A stretch of 64,000 bases of DNA from Pseudorasbora parva (lineage: Eukaryota; Chordata; Actinopteri; Cypriniformes; Gobionidae), in assembly GCF_024679245.1 (NCBI RefSeq), contig NC_090178.1, positions 47,685,425 to 47,749,424 on the forward strand, given 5' to 3'. The notes under the pieces are model-generated. The model was not told the DNA's origin, did no database searches, and worked only from the letters and a program-made list of their open reading frames with translations. The number at the start of each line of letters is the position of its first letter. The stretch's first letter is position 1. The position numbers were made by a program, and so were the translations under genes. Positions 23,132 through 33,862 of this stretch are shown in pieces.

Positions 23132-24970
23132 CCCATACAGAAATGTAATATATGTACATATATGTCCCTATATCCGAGTAGTGATGTCATATATGTTTCA
23201 TATAAGGCAATACATTATTAGCGCATATATACATTCTCACGATATATGAAGATATAGGTTTATACCATGTATGAAATACCCATAGAATAATTCTTATATA
23301 TACATATATTAAAATTATTTATATGATGATTTTTTATATGGTACTGTATGTTAATGCCATATATGTAAACAATATATGTCAAATTTATACATGTAAGTTT
23401 ATTTAAACATAATATATGCAAACATTCAGTATGCTTGTATAGGATTTTATATGGATTAATATAGTGGTGTTTGAATCTTGGCATTTCATAATTTGGTTTT
23501 GTTTCAGGCTTCGGACATTAAAAGCTCCATGTGTGTTTTTCTCCCCGTTGTGAGTGTACAGTTTGAGCATTCGCTTGGTCTCGTGTGAGCATCTAGTTTT
23601 GCTTGGGCAGTATTCACTCTTTTGTCCATGTGTTTAGGGTTGTTTGTTTAGCATGCGGCTTGTGCTCATCATTAGCCAAGGCGTGTACTTTCATGTTTTG
23701 TTCTAGCATGTAACGGTTACTCTGGTACATGGGTGACATTTTTCATCCTGTCCTCTAGAGGGCAACAAATGGAGGAAGTGGTTTTAAGGTTACGAGTAGC
23801 ATAGAGGAGAGGCATGGGAATGGAGCATGTGTGAAAATGCCTGGAATCACATTGTATTTGAGAGTTAAGTGAATTGTACATTCTAATGCTTTACAATCTT
23901 GTTCAAATGCACATTTTTATGTACCATAAAAATGTTAATTCATAGTGTTTGGAAGTTTGCAGAGAAGCTCGCAGAGGACTCTGTTATGGGGCTTGAGTGC
24001 ACTGATACCTACTTCTTACCTGTGTTGGATTGTGCCAGTGCCTAATCTAGGATTTAGGATTGTATATCTTCATTGCCTGCTGGGACTGGGCCTTCTACAA
24101 CACTCAAGAGACTTGCATTGCAGACTGTATATCCTTTTCCCTTTACGCCATTTTGAATTGTTTGGTACTGTTTTTGTGTATCACTGGTATTTTGGGTTTG
24201 GAATTGATTTACTGTTTATTTGTTTACTTATAGTGTTGAGCTTTGATATTCACAATGCTGTCTTGGATTTCCATCCATGTGCTAATTGTTACTATGTTAT
24301 CTCATTCAGTGGTTAAATAGATACAATTTATTTTTACTCCCTCATTGAGAATCTTACAGTTAGTTTGAACACAAACTATTGGCAAAAGTGAATTCCCGTT
24401 TTTTTGAGGATTTTTTATTGTATAAAAACTAAGGCGAGCCAGTTACAAGCATGAAGGGGTTTGATTGTTTCGATTGTTTATTTTTGAAGTCTAATAAAAA
24501 GCCCATTAACCTCTGCACCCTTGAGTCCTTCATCTCTTGCCTCACCTGCCAATAAGTAACATTATAAATATTTTATATTTTAAATGTCATTTGTTTTATA
24601 CATAGTATAGATTTTAAGACTCTACGACATTTGACAGTGATAATGATTTGTCACATATATAATTTAAACATATATAATATATCTTTAGTCCACATATGTC
24701 AATATATGGAATTTCTGATGCTGTGCATATATGTGCATTTATGTTTTTACTCTATATGAGCATATTAGGATATTTCATATATGAGACCTATATGTCAAAA
24801 TATGCATTATACATACATTAACATATATAATATATGGGATACATTTATATGTCAATATATGGAATTGTTCCAATTTCTAATATGTTTCATATATGTTTTT
24901 ACTTTATATATCACATATATCGCATATATTGATATTTCATATATAGACATATATTACATTTCCGTATGGG
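23132..24970. mobile_element. AT-rich TIR element, interrupted
   Basis: CCCATACAGAAATGTAATATATG-type left end (23132-23154) and its inverse at 24948-24970 differ at one of 23 positions. Both arms are rich in ATATATG/CATATAT words and are non-coding. The middle (about 23490-24561) has different composition and looks like a later insertion. No clear target duplication was found. Confidence 0.65.
23709..24561 (+). repeat. Possible solo LTR inside the TIR element
   Basis: Begins TGTAACGGTTACTCTGG, ends AATAAGTAACA, and has an AATAAA at 24491 about 65 bp before the end, as in LTR U3-R-U5 organisation. No matching 5-bp flanks were found, so the assignment is weak. A short open frame here has no known domain. 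Confidence 0.3.
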
Positions 24971-26471
24971 ACCAGTCACACAGAACATGGATAGCATAAT
25001 ATTGATTCATTTATTATGAGAGAGCTGTAAAATTCACTTCTCTGCTAAAGATTAAGAGATCATTATTAAAAAATACCATGAAGTTAAATGCATTTACATG
25101 GCAGAAATGTACATTGCTGCTGCAGCGAAAGTTTGAGAAGGCAGTGGAAAGAAAAAAATCAGACTATATCAATTATGAATCAAACAAATAGGCATATTCA
25201 TTTATATACTGTAGTTTCACAAAGAGCTCAAAAGAATACATGTAAGCTAAATCAGTTTTTAAGCTTTTGTGACAAGCGTCCGGAGCCTCCATCAGCTTCG
25301 CCCTGGGAACTGAGCGAACACACTTGCACCCGCTCATCACAGGCTGAGCGGTCACACCTGCAGGCCATCAGATGAGCAGAGAGGTGTAAGATGTCTGCAC
25401 AAGACTCAGCTAAACTTATCCTCTGCTATTTCCTACAGAGAGCAGCGTGTGGCCACAAGCCCACCCCACGAGAGGTGAACACGGACCCACACTGCACTGC
25501 ACTACGAGGGACGAAGGAAAGACGCCGAGCACCGAGCATCCACCGCCTTCACTTTTACCCGGGGATCACCATCAATAAAATCCACCCTTCGGGGAACTCA
25601 CCTGCATCCTCGTGTCGTCTGCTTCTTCACCCCGTCACTCTTTATATATTCACCTTCTTGTGCCCGAAAAAAACGAGTTTGCTCAAAATAATCTTGAACT
25701 TACCTGGGTAGAAGCTGAAGGAGTTCCTAACTGTAAACTGGGCAGGGTATTCATACACATTTCCCAATTCAGTTCTGTTCCCACTCATTTGATTTGAGTT
25801 ACTTTGATTTGATAATGATGCATCTGGATCATCTGTTTCAATTACAATCTCTATTTGCTTTATTTATGAATTTGTTTTACAACAACTGAGGACATCCACA
25901 CATTTGTGAGTTGAATTAGTGTAGGATTTGTGTCCTTCAAACAGAAGTGATTCAAACAGTCTGTCTGAATTATTAACATAACTGCCTCAAAATAGTCCTT
26001 TGTTTTGTGAATCAGACTACATTGGTTGCACTGTATGTTTTAGATTTGTTTGTAAATAAATTTTTTGCATGCACATTACCAATGTACATGAACAAAACAT
26101 GCAATGACAGTATTTTTTCTATTGCATTAATAATGTTCATCATCCCATGTGTACCTCTACTTTTAGTGGGTGTGTAGACATATTTCTCAATTCCAGTCTG
26201 AGTACTGCTTCCTCTCTGATCATCTTGCTGCTTTGCTTTATTCTGTGAGTTAATTATGAAGAATCACTATTATCATTGCATTATATCTGAATACACCATA
26301 TTTCAATGCAAAAAAAAAACATCTTTCTTCAGGCTTAAATGTAATCTACAATCAATTTTAGATTACCTAAACCTGAAGCTACTATATGGGGCCCATAGAA
26401 CAGGTTAGAAATATAAATAGAGACTTCAACCCTATTTAATGGGCCCACAGATAGTAGCTTTGTGGATACTG
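24971..26471. other. Non-coding; LTR-like GC-rich patch at 25250-25690
   Basis: The patch 25250-25690 is GC-richer, with AATAAA near 25575 followed by CCTCGTGTCGTCTGC, resembling the R-U5 end of an LTR, but neither end could be defined. The rest is AT-rich without recognised features. Confidence 0.3.
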
Positions 26472-26738
26472 TTAAAGGCCAAAGTATACTTCACTTTTTA
26501 CGCATACTCGAGGGCCAGCATACACTGCACAAGATGCACATTTCGTGTATGTGTGTACTGTACATGCACCGCAAGATGTTTGTAACTGTGTGTACTTGTG
26601 CATGCATGCCACAAATACAAACTTACATTTTTTGCAGTAAGTACATGGGTTGTAACCCGTGGCGAAAGATTGCTCAAAACTGTGCATGTGTCAAACACTC
26701 ATATGCATAAGCATAAAAAATGAAGTATACTTTCTGCT
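26472..26738. mobile_element. MITE with AAAGTATACTTCA ends
   Basis: The left end AAAGTATACTTCACTTTTTA (from 26481) is the imperfect inverse of the right end (26703-26733, TAAAAAATGAAGTATACTTT). About 267 bp, with no coding content. Confidence 0.7.
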
Positions 26739-27930
26739 TAAGACATTTTTGTATTGATTAAACTCCTCTACTGTGTTCAGCAGACTCTAGTGAACACAAG
26801 CAAGTAAATTGCAAGTCATTTTAAGGTTTAATTAGCATAAAAACTGCTTAGAGCAAAAAACAAAACAACATCATGGTTACAAACTATTCAATGGTTACTG
26901 AATAGTAGCTTTGTGGACACTGTATGTTAATTATGTTTAATTTCAATTGTATTAATAAACTATTTTACTGTACTTTTCACACTTCACTGGACACAAGAAT
27001 GTAACTTACAATTCATTTTGAGAGTATATTTTTTATAATAAATTAGTGTCCACAAATTATAATTAAGTTCTCATTGAATAGGTTGCAAGTGGGAACTACC
27101 TGTAAAACTTGGAGCAAAAAACACATTAAAGTCATATTGTTATTTCATATGTAATTTTTTTTTTTTTAATATTTAACCACCTTGACTGTACTAAGCACAC
27201 TCAATTGAGCAAATTCCACTAACGTTTAAGCAATTTTAAGGCTTAACTTAAATAATGCAGTGTCCACGGAATGGGATATTTGTTTTGTTTTTTGTTTAAA
27301 AAAATTTGGGATTAGAGCCAAGGGGCCTCGAATACTTGTTCATGGGGTCCTCAGATATAGCATATTAAAGAGCCAAATTCCTCAGCATTTCTGAAAAATC
27401 TGCAAAAATAGACAGCTTGTCGTTTTTTTTTTTTTTGACCTTTTGACCCCTGAACAAGGTTGTAAGGTCACCAGACTTGTCTGTCCGCTCAAGGGAGTCC
27501 CCTTGAGACACATTTTGAATTTGGCTCAATCGGACCCTTCTAAACCATGTCCATGATGGTACTACAAAAAAAAAAAATCCATTCAAATAGGTTGAGAATG
27601 GGATTTTTCTAGGAGGGCCTCTTTCACTCTTATGCTGTCAGATCCTTTTGAATAATTAAAAGGTGTGTGAGTGGCGCTTTTTTCTTCAAGAAGGCCCAAG
27701 AAGCGCTTTGGGGCCATGCGTCAGGGGCCCCTTATTAGTCTTGACATAGTCATCTGCCAATGTTGAGCTCATTGTCATGTTTAGACTCATGCTTCAGACA
27801 CTAGTCATGTCAGAGGCATTCCCCATAGCAAACTTAAGGGGACGCAGTGCACGATTCCTTTCGAAAGTGAAAAAAAAAGTCCACCTAATTATCTTTGTTA
27901 ATTATCCTTGTTCTGTTAATTTGTTATTTT
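26739..27930. other. Non-coding AT-rich stretch
   Basis: A- and T-runs (27160, 27430, 27565) and no supported exon. The sequence around 27360-27610 looks more conserved in composition but could not be assigned. Confidence 0.4.
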
Positions 27931-27939
27931 ATTTATGAA

Positions 27940-28200
27940 TAGATTTGGTTGTTCCCGATATCGAGGGAACTTCGCACTGTGTCAGATCAACGAATTTGGG
28001 AATGCTCCCTAAGCATCAGCGCATCTGAAGTATGAATGAAACTAGTCCAATCCTGATTGGTGCTACGTCATGACGTAGATGTGACGGCATATCCGGAAGC
28101 TATAAAGGGGAGACCGGCGCATAGTAGCGTCAGTTATCGCTCTTCAGCATAGCAGTCTGTGTGAATTGTCTGTCTATTTATTTTTGTTTGTCATAAAAAG
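27940..28200 (+). promoter_or_regulatory. Repeat-derived promoter-like sequence with TATA box
   Basis: Contains CGATATCGAGGGAAC (27957 on), CTACGTCATGACGTAG (a CRE-like palindrome near 28062-28077) and a TATA box CTATAAAGG at 28100, followed by a pyrimidine-containing leader. The blocks resemble a dispersed cyprinid repeat, so it is more likely a retroelement promoter than a host one. No downstream ORF is attached. Confidence 0.4.
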
Positions 28201-28314
28201 GCTTTGTAATTAATTAATCGAAATTAATCGCATTTTAATTGCATATATATTTGACCTGATAACAGTGAGAAGTAATTTTTCACATGGATTTTTAGGATAC
28301 CATTGAATAATGGT

Positions 28315-28385
28315 AATAAACGATATTTGTTGATTAAGCTTATGTATTCAGTATACATAAGCTTAATCAACAAATATCGTTTATT
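28315..28385. repeat. Perfect 33-bp inverted repeat (hairpin)
   Basis: Left arm 28315-28347 and right arm 28353-28385 are perfectly complementary, separated by the 5-nt loop TCAGT. The arms include AAGCTTATGTAT/ATACATAAGCTT. Confidence 0.95.
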
Positions 28386-28574
28386 TATTTCAATCCAGTA
28401 GACCAGCGCAATGTTTGCCATTAAGTGTAACAAAAGCATATTTGTGATATTTGAGGCTCGATGTGCTGCGGTTATACACAAATTCCTTGTTGTATAGCTT
28501 TCACACAACCGTGCTCTTGACGACACTTCCATCCTTTCGTTTTTAAAACAAAATGTCCCATCCATGGGGCCAAG

Positions 28575-29130
28575 CAAGTAGCCTGGCTCTGCCCTCCTAC
28601 GTACTTCCGCTCATTTTTCATTTTCCTTCAGTACTACGTCTGGAACTGCTGTGTAGTCTTAGGTTTTCTCCGAACAAATTTTTACCGGTCCAATCAGCGA
28701 ACAGAGGGAGTGGCTGAGAATGATGACGTTGATGTTGAGCGCTAGTTTGAGATGTAGTTCAGTAATGGCGGCGGAGAAAGATGCAAACTAAACCAGTCAT
28801 TGCATTGTGGCACCGCTGCCGAATATTCAGAAGTTAAAGCCGGAGCAACAGACTTTGCTGGGGTTTGTTGGTGGCCATATATGGTTTGGCCCTCCAACAG
28901 GGTAAATTCTGGAAAAGTTTGATTTTCCAGATCGCTTCGTTAGTGATGAAGGAGTTGGCTGAAGCTATTCGGACGGTAACTGTTTCTCGCGGGGTCGGAA
29001 GGTATTGCCATCACTTAAGTTACAGGGACTGGTCAGTTATTTTATTGCCGCCCATCTCTCAACACCCGCGTAAAAATCCCCGGCAGAGTTACCTACTGCT
29101 TTTGACAAACACAAGGTTGTGTTTATGTAA
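28575..29130 (+). pseudogene. Repeat with RecQ-like helicase N-terminal fragment
   Basis: After a GC-richer leader, plus-strand translation in shifting frames gives IQKLKPEQQTLLGFVGG, then a degraded PTG, then KSLIFQIASLVMKEL. These resemble the Q-motif and Walker A region of a RecQ-type helicase (normally PTGFGKS). The glycine-rich core is broken and frames shift, so it is non-functional. Since the start (GTAGCCTGGCTCTGCC) looks like a transposon end, it probably represents a mobile element carrying a captured or intrinsic helicase-like gene. Confidence 0.4.
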
Positions 29131-29140
29131 GACTGTTGAC

Positions 29141-29220
29141 TGGGGGTTAGAGTTAGGATTAGGGTTAGGGTTAGGTTAGGTTAGGGTTTAGGTTTAGGGT
29201 TAGGGTTAGGGTTAGGTTAG
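29141..29220 (+). repeat. Interstitial telomere-like (TTAGGG) repeats
   Basis: About 80 bp of TTAGGG/TTAGG/TTTAGGG units, imperfect, inside non-telomeric sequence. Confidence 0.9.
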
Positions 29221-29239
29221 ATGCACTGTGTATTCTTAC

Positions 29240-29755
29240 ACCTTTCTATCAGAACCAGCATTAACTTCTGGAGCAATTTGAGATCAAGTAGCTCGTCTAT
29301 TTGATCAGACCACACGGCCAGCCTTCACTCCCCACATGCATCAATGAGCCTTGAAAATGTGATTCATCAGACAAAGCCACCTTCTTCCTTTGTTCATGGT
29401 CCAGTTCTGATGCTCACATGTCCACTGTTGGCCCTCTACACTCACCACGTGCATCAATGAGCCTTGGCCGGCAATGACCTTGTCGTCAGTTCCCCACTTG
29501 TTCCTTCCTTGGAACACTTTTGATAGATAGTGACCATTGTGGATACCCCACAAGAGCTGCAGTTTTGGAGATGCTCTGACCCAGTCATCTAGCCATCACA
29601 ATTTGGCCCCACAAATCCTGCCCATTTTCCTGCCTCTAACAGATTAACTCTGAGGAACATTTTTTCACTTGCTGCCTAATATACAGGTGCCGAGATGAAG
29701 AGATAATCACTGTTATTCATTTCACCTTTCAGTGCCATAATGTTATGCCTGCATA
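29240..29755. mobile_element. Second copy of the GATCAGGCATAACATT family, 5' incomplete
   Basis: Ends CATAATGTTATGCCTG like 20785-20810 and shares CACTGTTATTCA and AACTCTGAGG/CTGCCTAATA words with it. The other end is not preserved. Its first 90 bp match 59096-59180. Confidence 0.65.
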
Positions 29756-31363
29756 GACTGCAAATGATTGTATACTTAAATGTTAACAAGCTTACTTGTT
29801 TTTTTGTAATAAAAATAAACAACAACAAGCTCTAGGCCAAATGGACATTGATCACCATAATGGTGTCTTTGAATGGTCTACATTTAATTTTGTTCAGTAA
29901 TAACAGACCATTGTTCTAGGTTGTGTTGATTTGATGTTCTTACAATATGCTGTAAGGAGCTCCAGTTAAATCTAGTGACATCCTGGTGATATTTTACAGT
30001 TTACATCTCTTGTCTGCCATCGTTTTGGGGGTAAGACAGCTGTGTTTCGTGCTGTAAGTTTGACCTATCATGCGTCTCTCCGACGGTGTTGACAGTTTTT
30101 AACAGCATCATCACTTCCTGTTGGCTCGTCATGAATGGGAGTCTTTTCACAGCTGCTACTGGAGGAGGGCAGTAAATCCCACTCATATAAAAGTGCAGTC
30201 ACACGAGAGGCAATCATTTTGAGATGGTCGGCTGCCCAGACTCTTGAATCGCCCCAGAGCCACACACGGACACACTCCCCCTCTGTGTCACTCCTCTCTG
30301 TGCTTCAGTTCCCACCTAAATTACAGTAGACTCCTGCACAGAAGCTAAACTACACCTACAGGCTTGACTGCAAAAGGTCAACAAGCTGCTTAAAATGAAA
30401 AATAGCGCTGGAGTAATCTACTCTCCTATCTTCTTTCCCCCAACCACCTCTCTCCCTTTCTCTGTTGCTCTCTCTATTTCTCTTCTAAGGATATAGTGGT
30501 GTTCTTAGAATTGAGAATACCCCCAAAAATTGCTTTCTTGAATCCACTCAACTCAGAACATTCATCTTGTGTGTTCTTTTGTTCCATTCCATGCATTTAA
30601 TGTGTTTCTCTTTGTTTCTGAGCCTCTTGCTGATAGTTAGAAAAAAACATATAATTTGGTTTTTATTTTAATTTAATTTTTTTAGGGTGGGATGTGGGGG
30701 GCTTGCCTGTGCAAAATGTAATGCCATGATGTTCTGGATGATTGCTTACAAGCAAACCCCCTCTAGCAAACTAGCAAACCCCCTTGAGCCAGCCCTCAAG
30801 GATGTCTGATATTCTGGTCTCTAGATATGGATTGGGTTTCTCTGGATGGATTTGTTTACATGTTTTGTTGTCTGACAATATGTTACACCATTACTGAGAA
30901 AAAAAAAAGATATTTCTCCATAGCCTATCAAAAATGGGTTTTAAGCAACATATAGCATATTGCGAATAGTTTGTTTTACAACATGGTTAAATTCATTAAC
31001 ATTATTAATTCAGTATCAAAAATGTATAATGAACGCCATTTTACAACATTTACACACTTATTACCATGCATATTACTTGGACATTGCCGGTTTATTAGTA
31101 CTTATAAAGCATATATTAATGCCTACTCAATCCTACTCTACACCTAAACTTAACATCTACCTTACTAATTAACATTTGTCCACATGCTGTTTCTAATAAA
31201 CTAACTGCCGTTTACCCAACTTGACTCATGACAGGACAGCCATAACATGCCCAAGGACCTCCCAGCCTGATCTCATGAAAATGCATATATATATAGCAAG
31301 AGTTGTATTTCTCATGTGATTTTTATACGTCAAAATTTGTTGCACAGTTTTTGCGTTTATAAC
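29756..31363. other. Non-coding stretch before the LTR element
   Basis: AT-rich, with a CT-rich run at 30420-30490. No exon or terminal repeats supported. Confidence 0.5.
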
Positions 31364-31735
31364 TGTTACGTCACAGACGATGGAAATGGTGTGAGGACTC
31401 AAGTGCAGGAGAAAAATGATAATTTATTGTCAAAATGAAACAAATACAAAACAAAACACCCACGAGGGGGCTGAAACACATAATAGAACATAAAACAAAA
31501 ACTCAAACATACCAAATAGAAATCACAGGAGGAAGGGGAGACGCAAACATGAGACAAGGATCCAACACAGACTGACAAACACAAGGAGCTTATAAGGGGA
31601 AGAAATCAAGAGGGAACAGGTGGGAGAAATCAACACTAATCAGATAACAAGGGGGAGGGATCAGACAATGACAGAAGCACAAAGGCCATACTGACAAACC
31701 CACATGTGCACACAAGACAGGACAGGCATGTGACA
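31364..31735 (-). repeat. 3' LTR of the proline-rich element
   Basis: TG...CA ends on both strands (plus strand TGTTACGTCAC to CATGTGACA). On the element strand it carries a TATA box (TATAAG, 31594-31589) 28 nt before GTTGGATCCTT (31566-31556), and an AATAAA at 31428-31423. These define U3, R and U5. Confidence 0.92.
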
Positions 31736-31750
31736 TTACCCCCTCCTTAA
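31736..31750 (-). promoter_or_regulatory. Polypurine tract
   Basis: The element strand reads AAGGAGGGGGTAA directly before the 3' LTR. It is the plus-strand primer site and overlaps the last codons and stop of the gag-like ORF. Confidence 0.75.
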
Positions 31751-33403
31751 GGAGCGGCTACCAGACGCTCCACTAGGGACGGGCGGGACAGACCAGGGGG
31801 GCACGGGAGGGACTGACCAGGGGGGCACGGGAGGGACTGACCAGGGGGGCACGGGAGGGACTGACCAGGGCGGGACGGGCGGGACAGACCAGGGCGGGAC
31901 GGGCGGGACAGACCAGGGCAGGACCGGAGGAACAGGGGAAACAGAGAAGGAAGGAACAAACAAGGGAGGGGTCAACAAGGAGGGAATAGGGAAAACAAAA
32001 TTTTCAGGAGGCCATGGTGGCCCACAAAGTTCAGGCACCCAGGGCGGCGCGGTCAGAGCAGGGTGCTGGTTTTGCGCGGGCAGGCCAGTGCGCCGGGGCG
32101 GCGCACGGAGAGCAGGACGCCTCAGCGGCGCACGGAGAGCAGGACGCCTCAGGGGCGCACGGAGAGCAGGACGCCTCAGGGGCGCACGGAGAGCAGGACG
32201 CCTCAGGGGCGCACGGAGAGCAGGACGCCTCAGGGGCGCACGGAGAGCAGGACGCCTCAGCGGCGCAGGCAGAGCAGGACGCCTCAGCGGCGCAGGCAGA
32301 GCAGGACGCCTCAGCGGCGCAGGCAGAGCAGGAAGCCTCAGCGGCGCAGGCAGAGCAGGGCACCAGGGAGGCGCGGTGAGAGCTGGACGCCTGGGAGGCG
32401 CGGTGAGAGCTGGATGCCTGGGAGGCGCGGTGAGAGCTGGACGCCTGGGAGGCGCGGTGAGAGCTGGACGCCTGGGAGGCATCTCCGGCCCAGCGGCGTC
32501 CACCGGAACAGAGTCCACCGGCATAGGAACAACCAGAACTGGGACCACCGGAACACAATCCACCGGCACTGGGACCACCGGAACATGATCCACCCGTACA
32601 GGGACCACCGGAACACGATCCACCGGCACTGGGACCACCGGAACACGATCCACCGGCACTGGGACCACCGGAATACGATCCTCCGGAATCGGGACCACCG
32701 GAACATGATCCACCGGCATAGGGACCACCGGAACACGATCCGCCGGTACTGGGACCACCGGAATACGATCTGCCAGCAAAGAGACCACCGGAATACGATC
32801 CACCGGTACTGGAACCCCTGGAATCGGGACCACCGGAGCAGGCACGGAGGGGGCTTTTCTCCTCCTCCTCCGTTTCGGGACCACCGGAGCAGGGACCACC
32901 GGAACACGATCTGCCGGTACTGGGACCACCGGAATACGATCCGCCGGCATTGGGACCACCGGAATACGATCCACCGGCAAAGGGACCACTGGAACACGAT
33001 CCACCGGCAATGGGACCACCGGAACGCGATCCACCGGCATTGGGACCACCGGAATTGGGACCACCAGAGCAGGCACGGAGGGAGCCTTCCTTCTCCTCTT
33101 CCGTCTGGAGACCACCGGAACAGGGACCACCGGAGCTATCCGGACCCTGGTCCTAGAGGGACTGGAGTCCAGCCGGTCCACAAACTCCCAAAAGTCCGGA
33201 GTCCCCATTTTCTCCACCTCCGTGGGACTGAGAGGCATGTCCAGGCAGAGGTTAAAAACCTCTGCCTTCTCTGTGTCGTTAAGGTACAGGTGATGCACCT
33301 CCTTGAGGAATTGACAGGCGAACTCTCTTACACCCGCCCCCTGTTGGCGGATGTATTTAGAGTTCACCTGCCGCATCACCTGTACGCACCTGGTTAGCTC
33401 CAT
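31736..33403 (-). CDS. Gag-like protein with long proline-rich repeats, 555 aa
   Basis: The start is taken at ATG 33403 (MELTRCVQVMRQ); in-frame sequence upstream begins only with TTG. The first 80 residues look like a small helical gag-type domain (AEVFNLCLDMPLSPTEVEK, then FWEFVDRL). A basic patch RRKRRRK follows, then about 20 repeats of a 10-residue VPVVPVPVDR unit, about 15 repeats of a 9-residue APLRRPALR/TAPPRRPAL unit, and a tail of PPWSVPPVP repeats. No protease, RT or integrase motif and no CCHC knuckle is visible. The TAA stop (31738-31736) touches the 3' LTR, so the ORF occupies essentially all the interior. The protein's role is unknown; by position it should package element RNA or interact with a partner element's gag. 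Confidence 0.7.
   Translation of the reverse strand: MELTRCVQVMRQVNSKYIRQQGAGVREFACQFLKEVHHLYLNDTEKAEVFNLCLDMPLSPTEVEKMGTPDFWEFVDRLDSSPSRTRVRIAPVVPVPVVSRRKRRRKAPSVPALVVPIPVVPMPVDRVPVVPLPVDRVPVVPLPVDRIPVVPMPADRIPVVPVPADRVPVVPAPVVPKRRRRRKAPSVPAPVVPIPGVPVPVDRIPVVSLLADRIPVVPVPADRVPVVPMPVDHVPVVPIPEDRIPVVPVPVDRVPVVPVPVDRVPVVPVRVDHVPVVPVPVDCVPVVPVLVVPMPVDSVPVDAAGPEMPPRRPALTAPPRRPALTAPPRHPALTAPPRRPALTAPPWCPALPAPLRLPALPAPLRRPALPAPLRRPALPAPLRRPALRAPLRRPALRAPLRRPALRAPLRRPALRAPLRRPALRAPLRRPALRAPPRRTGLPAQNQHPALTAPPWVPELCGPPWPPENFVFPIPSLLTPPLFVPSFSVSPVPPVLPWSVPPVPPWSVPPVPPWSVPPVPPWSVPPVPPWSVPPVPPWSVPPVPSGASGSRSLRRG
32065..33140 (-). repeat. Coding minisatellites (27-bp and 30-bp units) inside the gag-like ORF
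   Basis: On the plus strand, a 27-bp GCGCACGGAGAGCAGGACGC-containing unit fills about 32090-32480, and a 30-bp GGACCACCGGAACACGATCC-containing unit fills about 32540-33060. Unit lengths are multiples of three, so copy-number change keeps the frame. Plus-strand and alternate frames also stay open because of the repeat composition. Confidence 0.9.
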
Positions 33404-33466
33404 AGTCCAACGAGCAAACAACAAACAAAACAAAAACAAAAAAATCCTCTTGCTGAATCCTCTAGG

Positions 33467-33477
33467 GTTGGATCCTT
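33467..33477 (-). promoter_or_regulatory. Self-priming primer binding site (11 nt)
   Basis: The element strand reads AAGGATCCAAC one base inside the 5' LTR. It is perfectly complementary to GTTGGATCCTT in the LTR (31566-31556; copy at 33681-33671), which lies 28 nt after the TATA box and so should be the RNA 5' end. In Tf1 and sushi elements the RNA 5' end folds onto such a site and is cleaved to prime minus-strand DNA. Confidence 0.75.
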
Positions 33478-33478
33478 A

Positions 33479-33689
33479 TGTTACGTCACAGACGATGGAA
33501 ATGGTGTGAGGACTCAAGTGCAGGAGAAAAATGATAATTTATTGTCAAAATGAAACAAATACAAAACAAAACACCCACGAGGGGGCTGAAACACATAATA
33601 GAACATAAAACAAAAACTCAAACATACCAAATAGAAATCACAGGAGGAAGGGGAGACGCAAACATGAGACAAGGATCCAACACAGACTG
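33479..33689 (-). repeat. 5' LTR of the proline-rich element, first part
   Basis: Identical to 31364-31574 of the 3' LTR. The LTR is interrupted after CCAACACAGACTG by the LINE and continues at 38962-39122 (identical to 31575-31735). Confidence 0.92.
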
Positions 33690-33809
33690 TTCTTCTTCTT
33701 CTTCTTTTGATTTAATGGCGGATTGCAACCATATATTATTAGGTGCATACCGCCACCTACTGTACCAGAGTATGAAGCATGGATTCAATGAAACTACCTT
33801 ACATCATGG

Positions 33810-33859
<50 letters not shown>

Positions 33860-33862
33860 ACA

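Noticed and set aside
23945..24316. 123-codon hydrophobic plus-strand frame
   Set aside because: No domain, within LTR-like/AT-rich repeat; hydrophobicity follows base composition.
32063..33397. Plus-strand 444-codon frame and other long frames antisense to the gag-like ORF
   Set aside because: Shadow frames of the 27/30-bp coding repeats; the minus frame alone has a plausible gag-like N-terminus and fits between PBS and polypurine tract.
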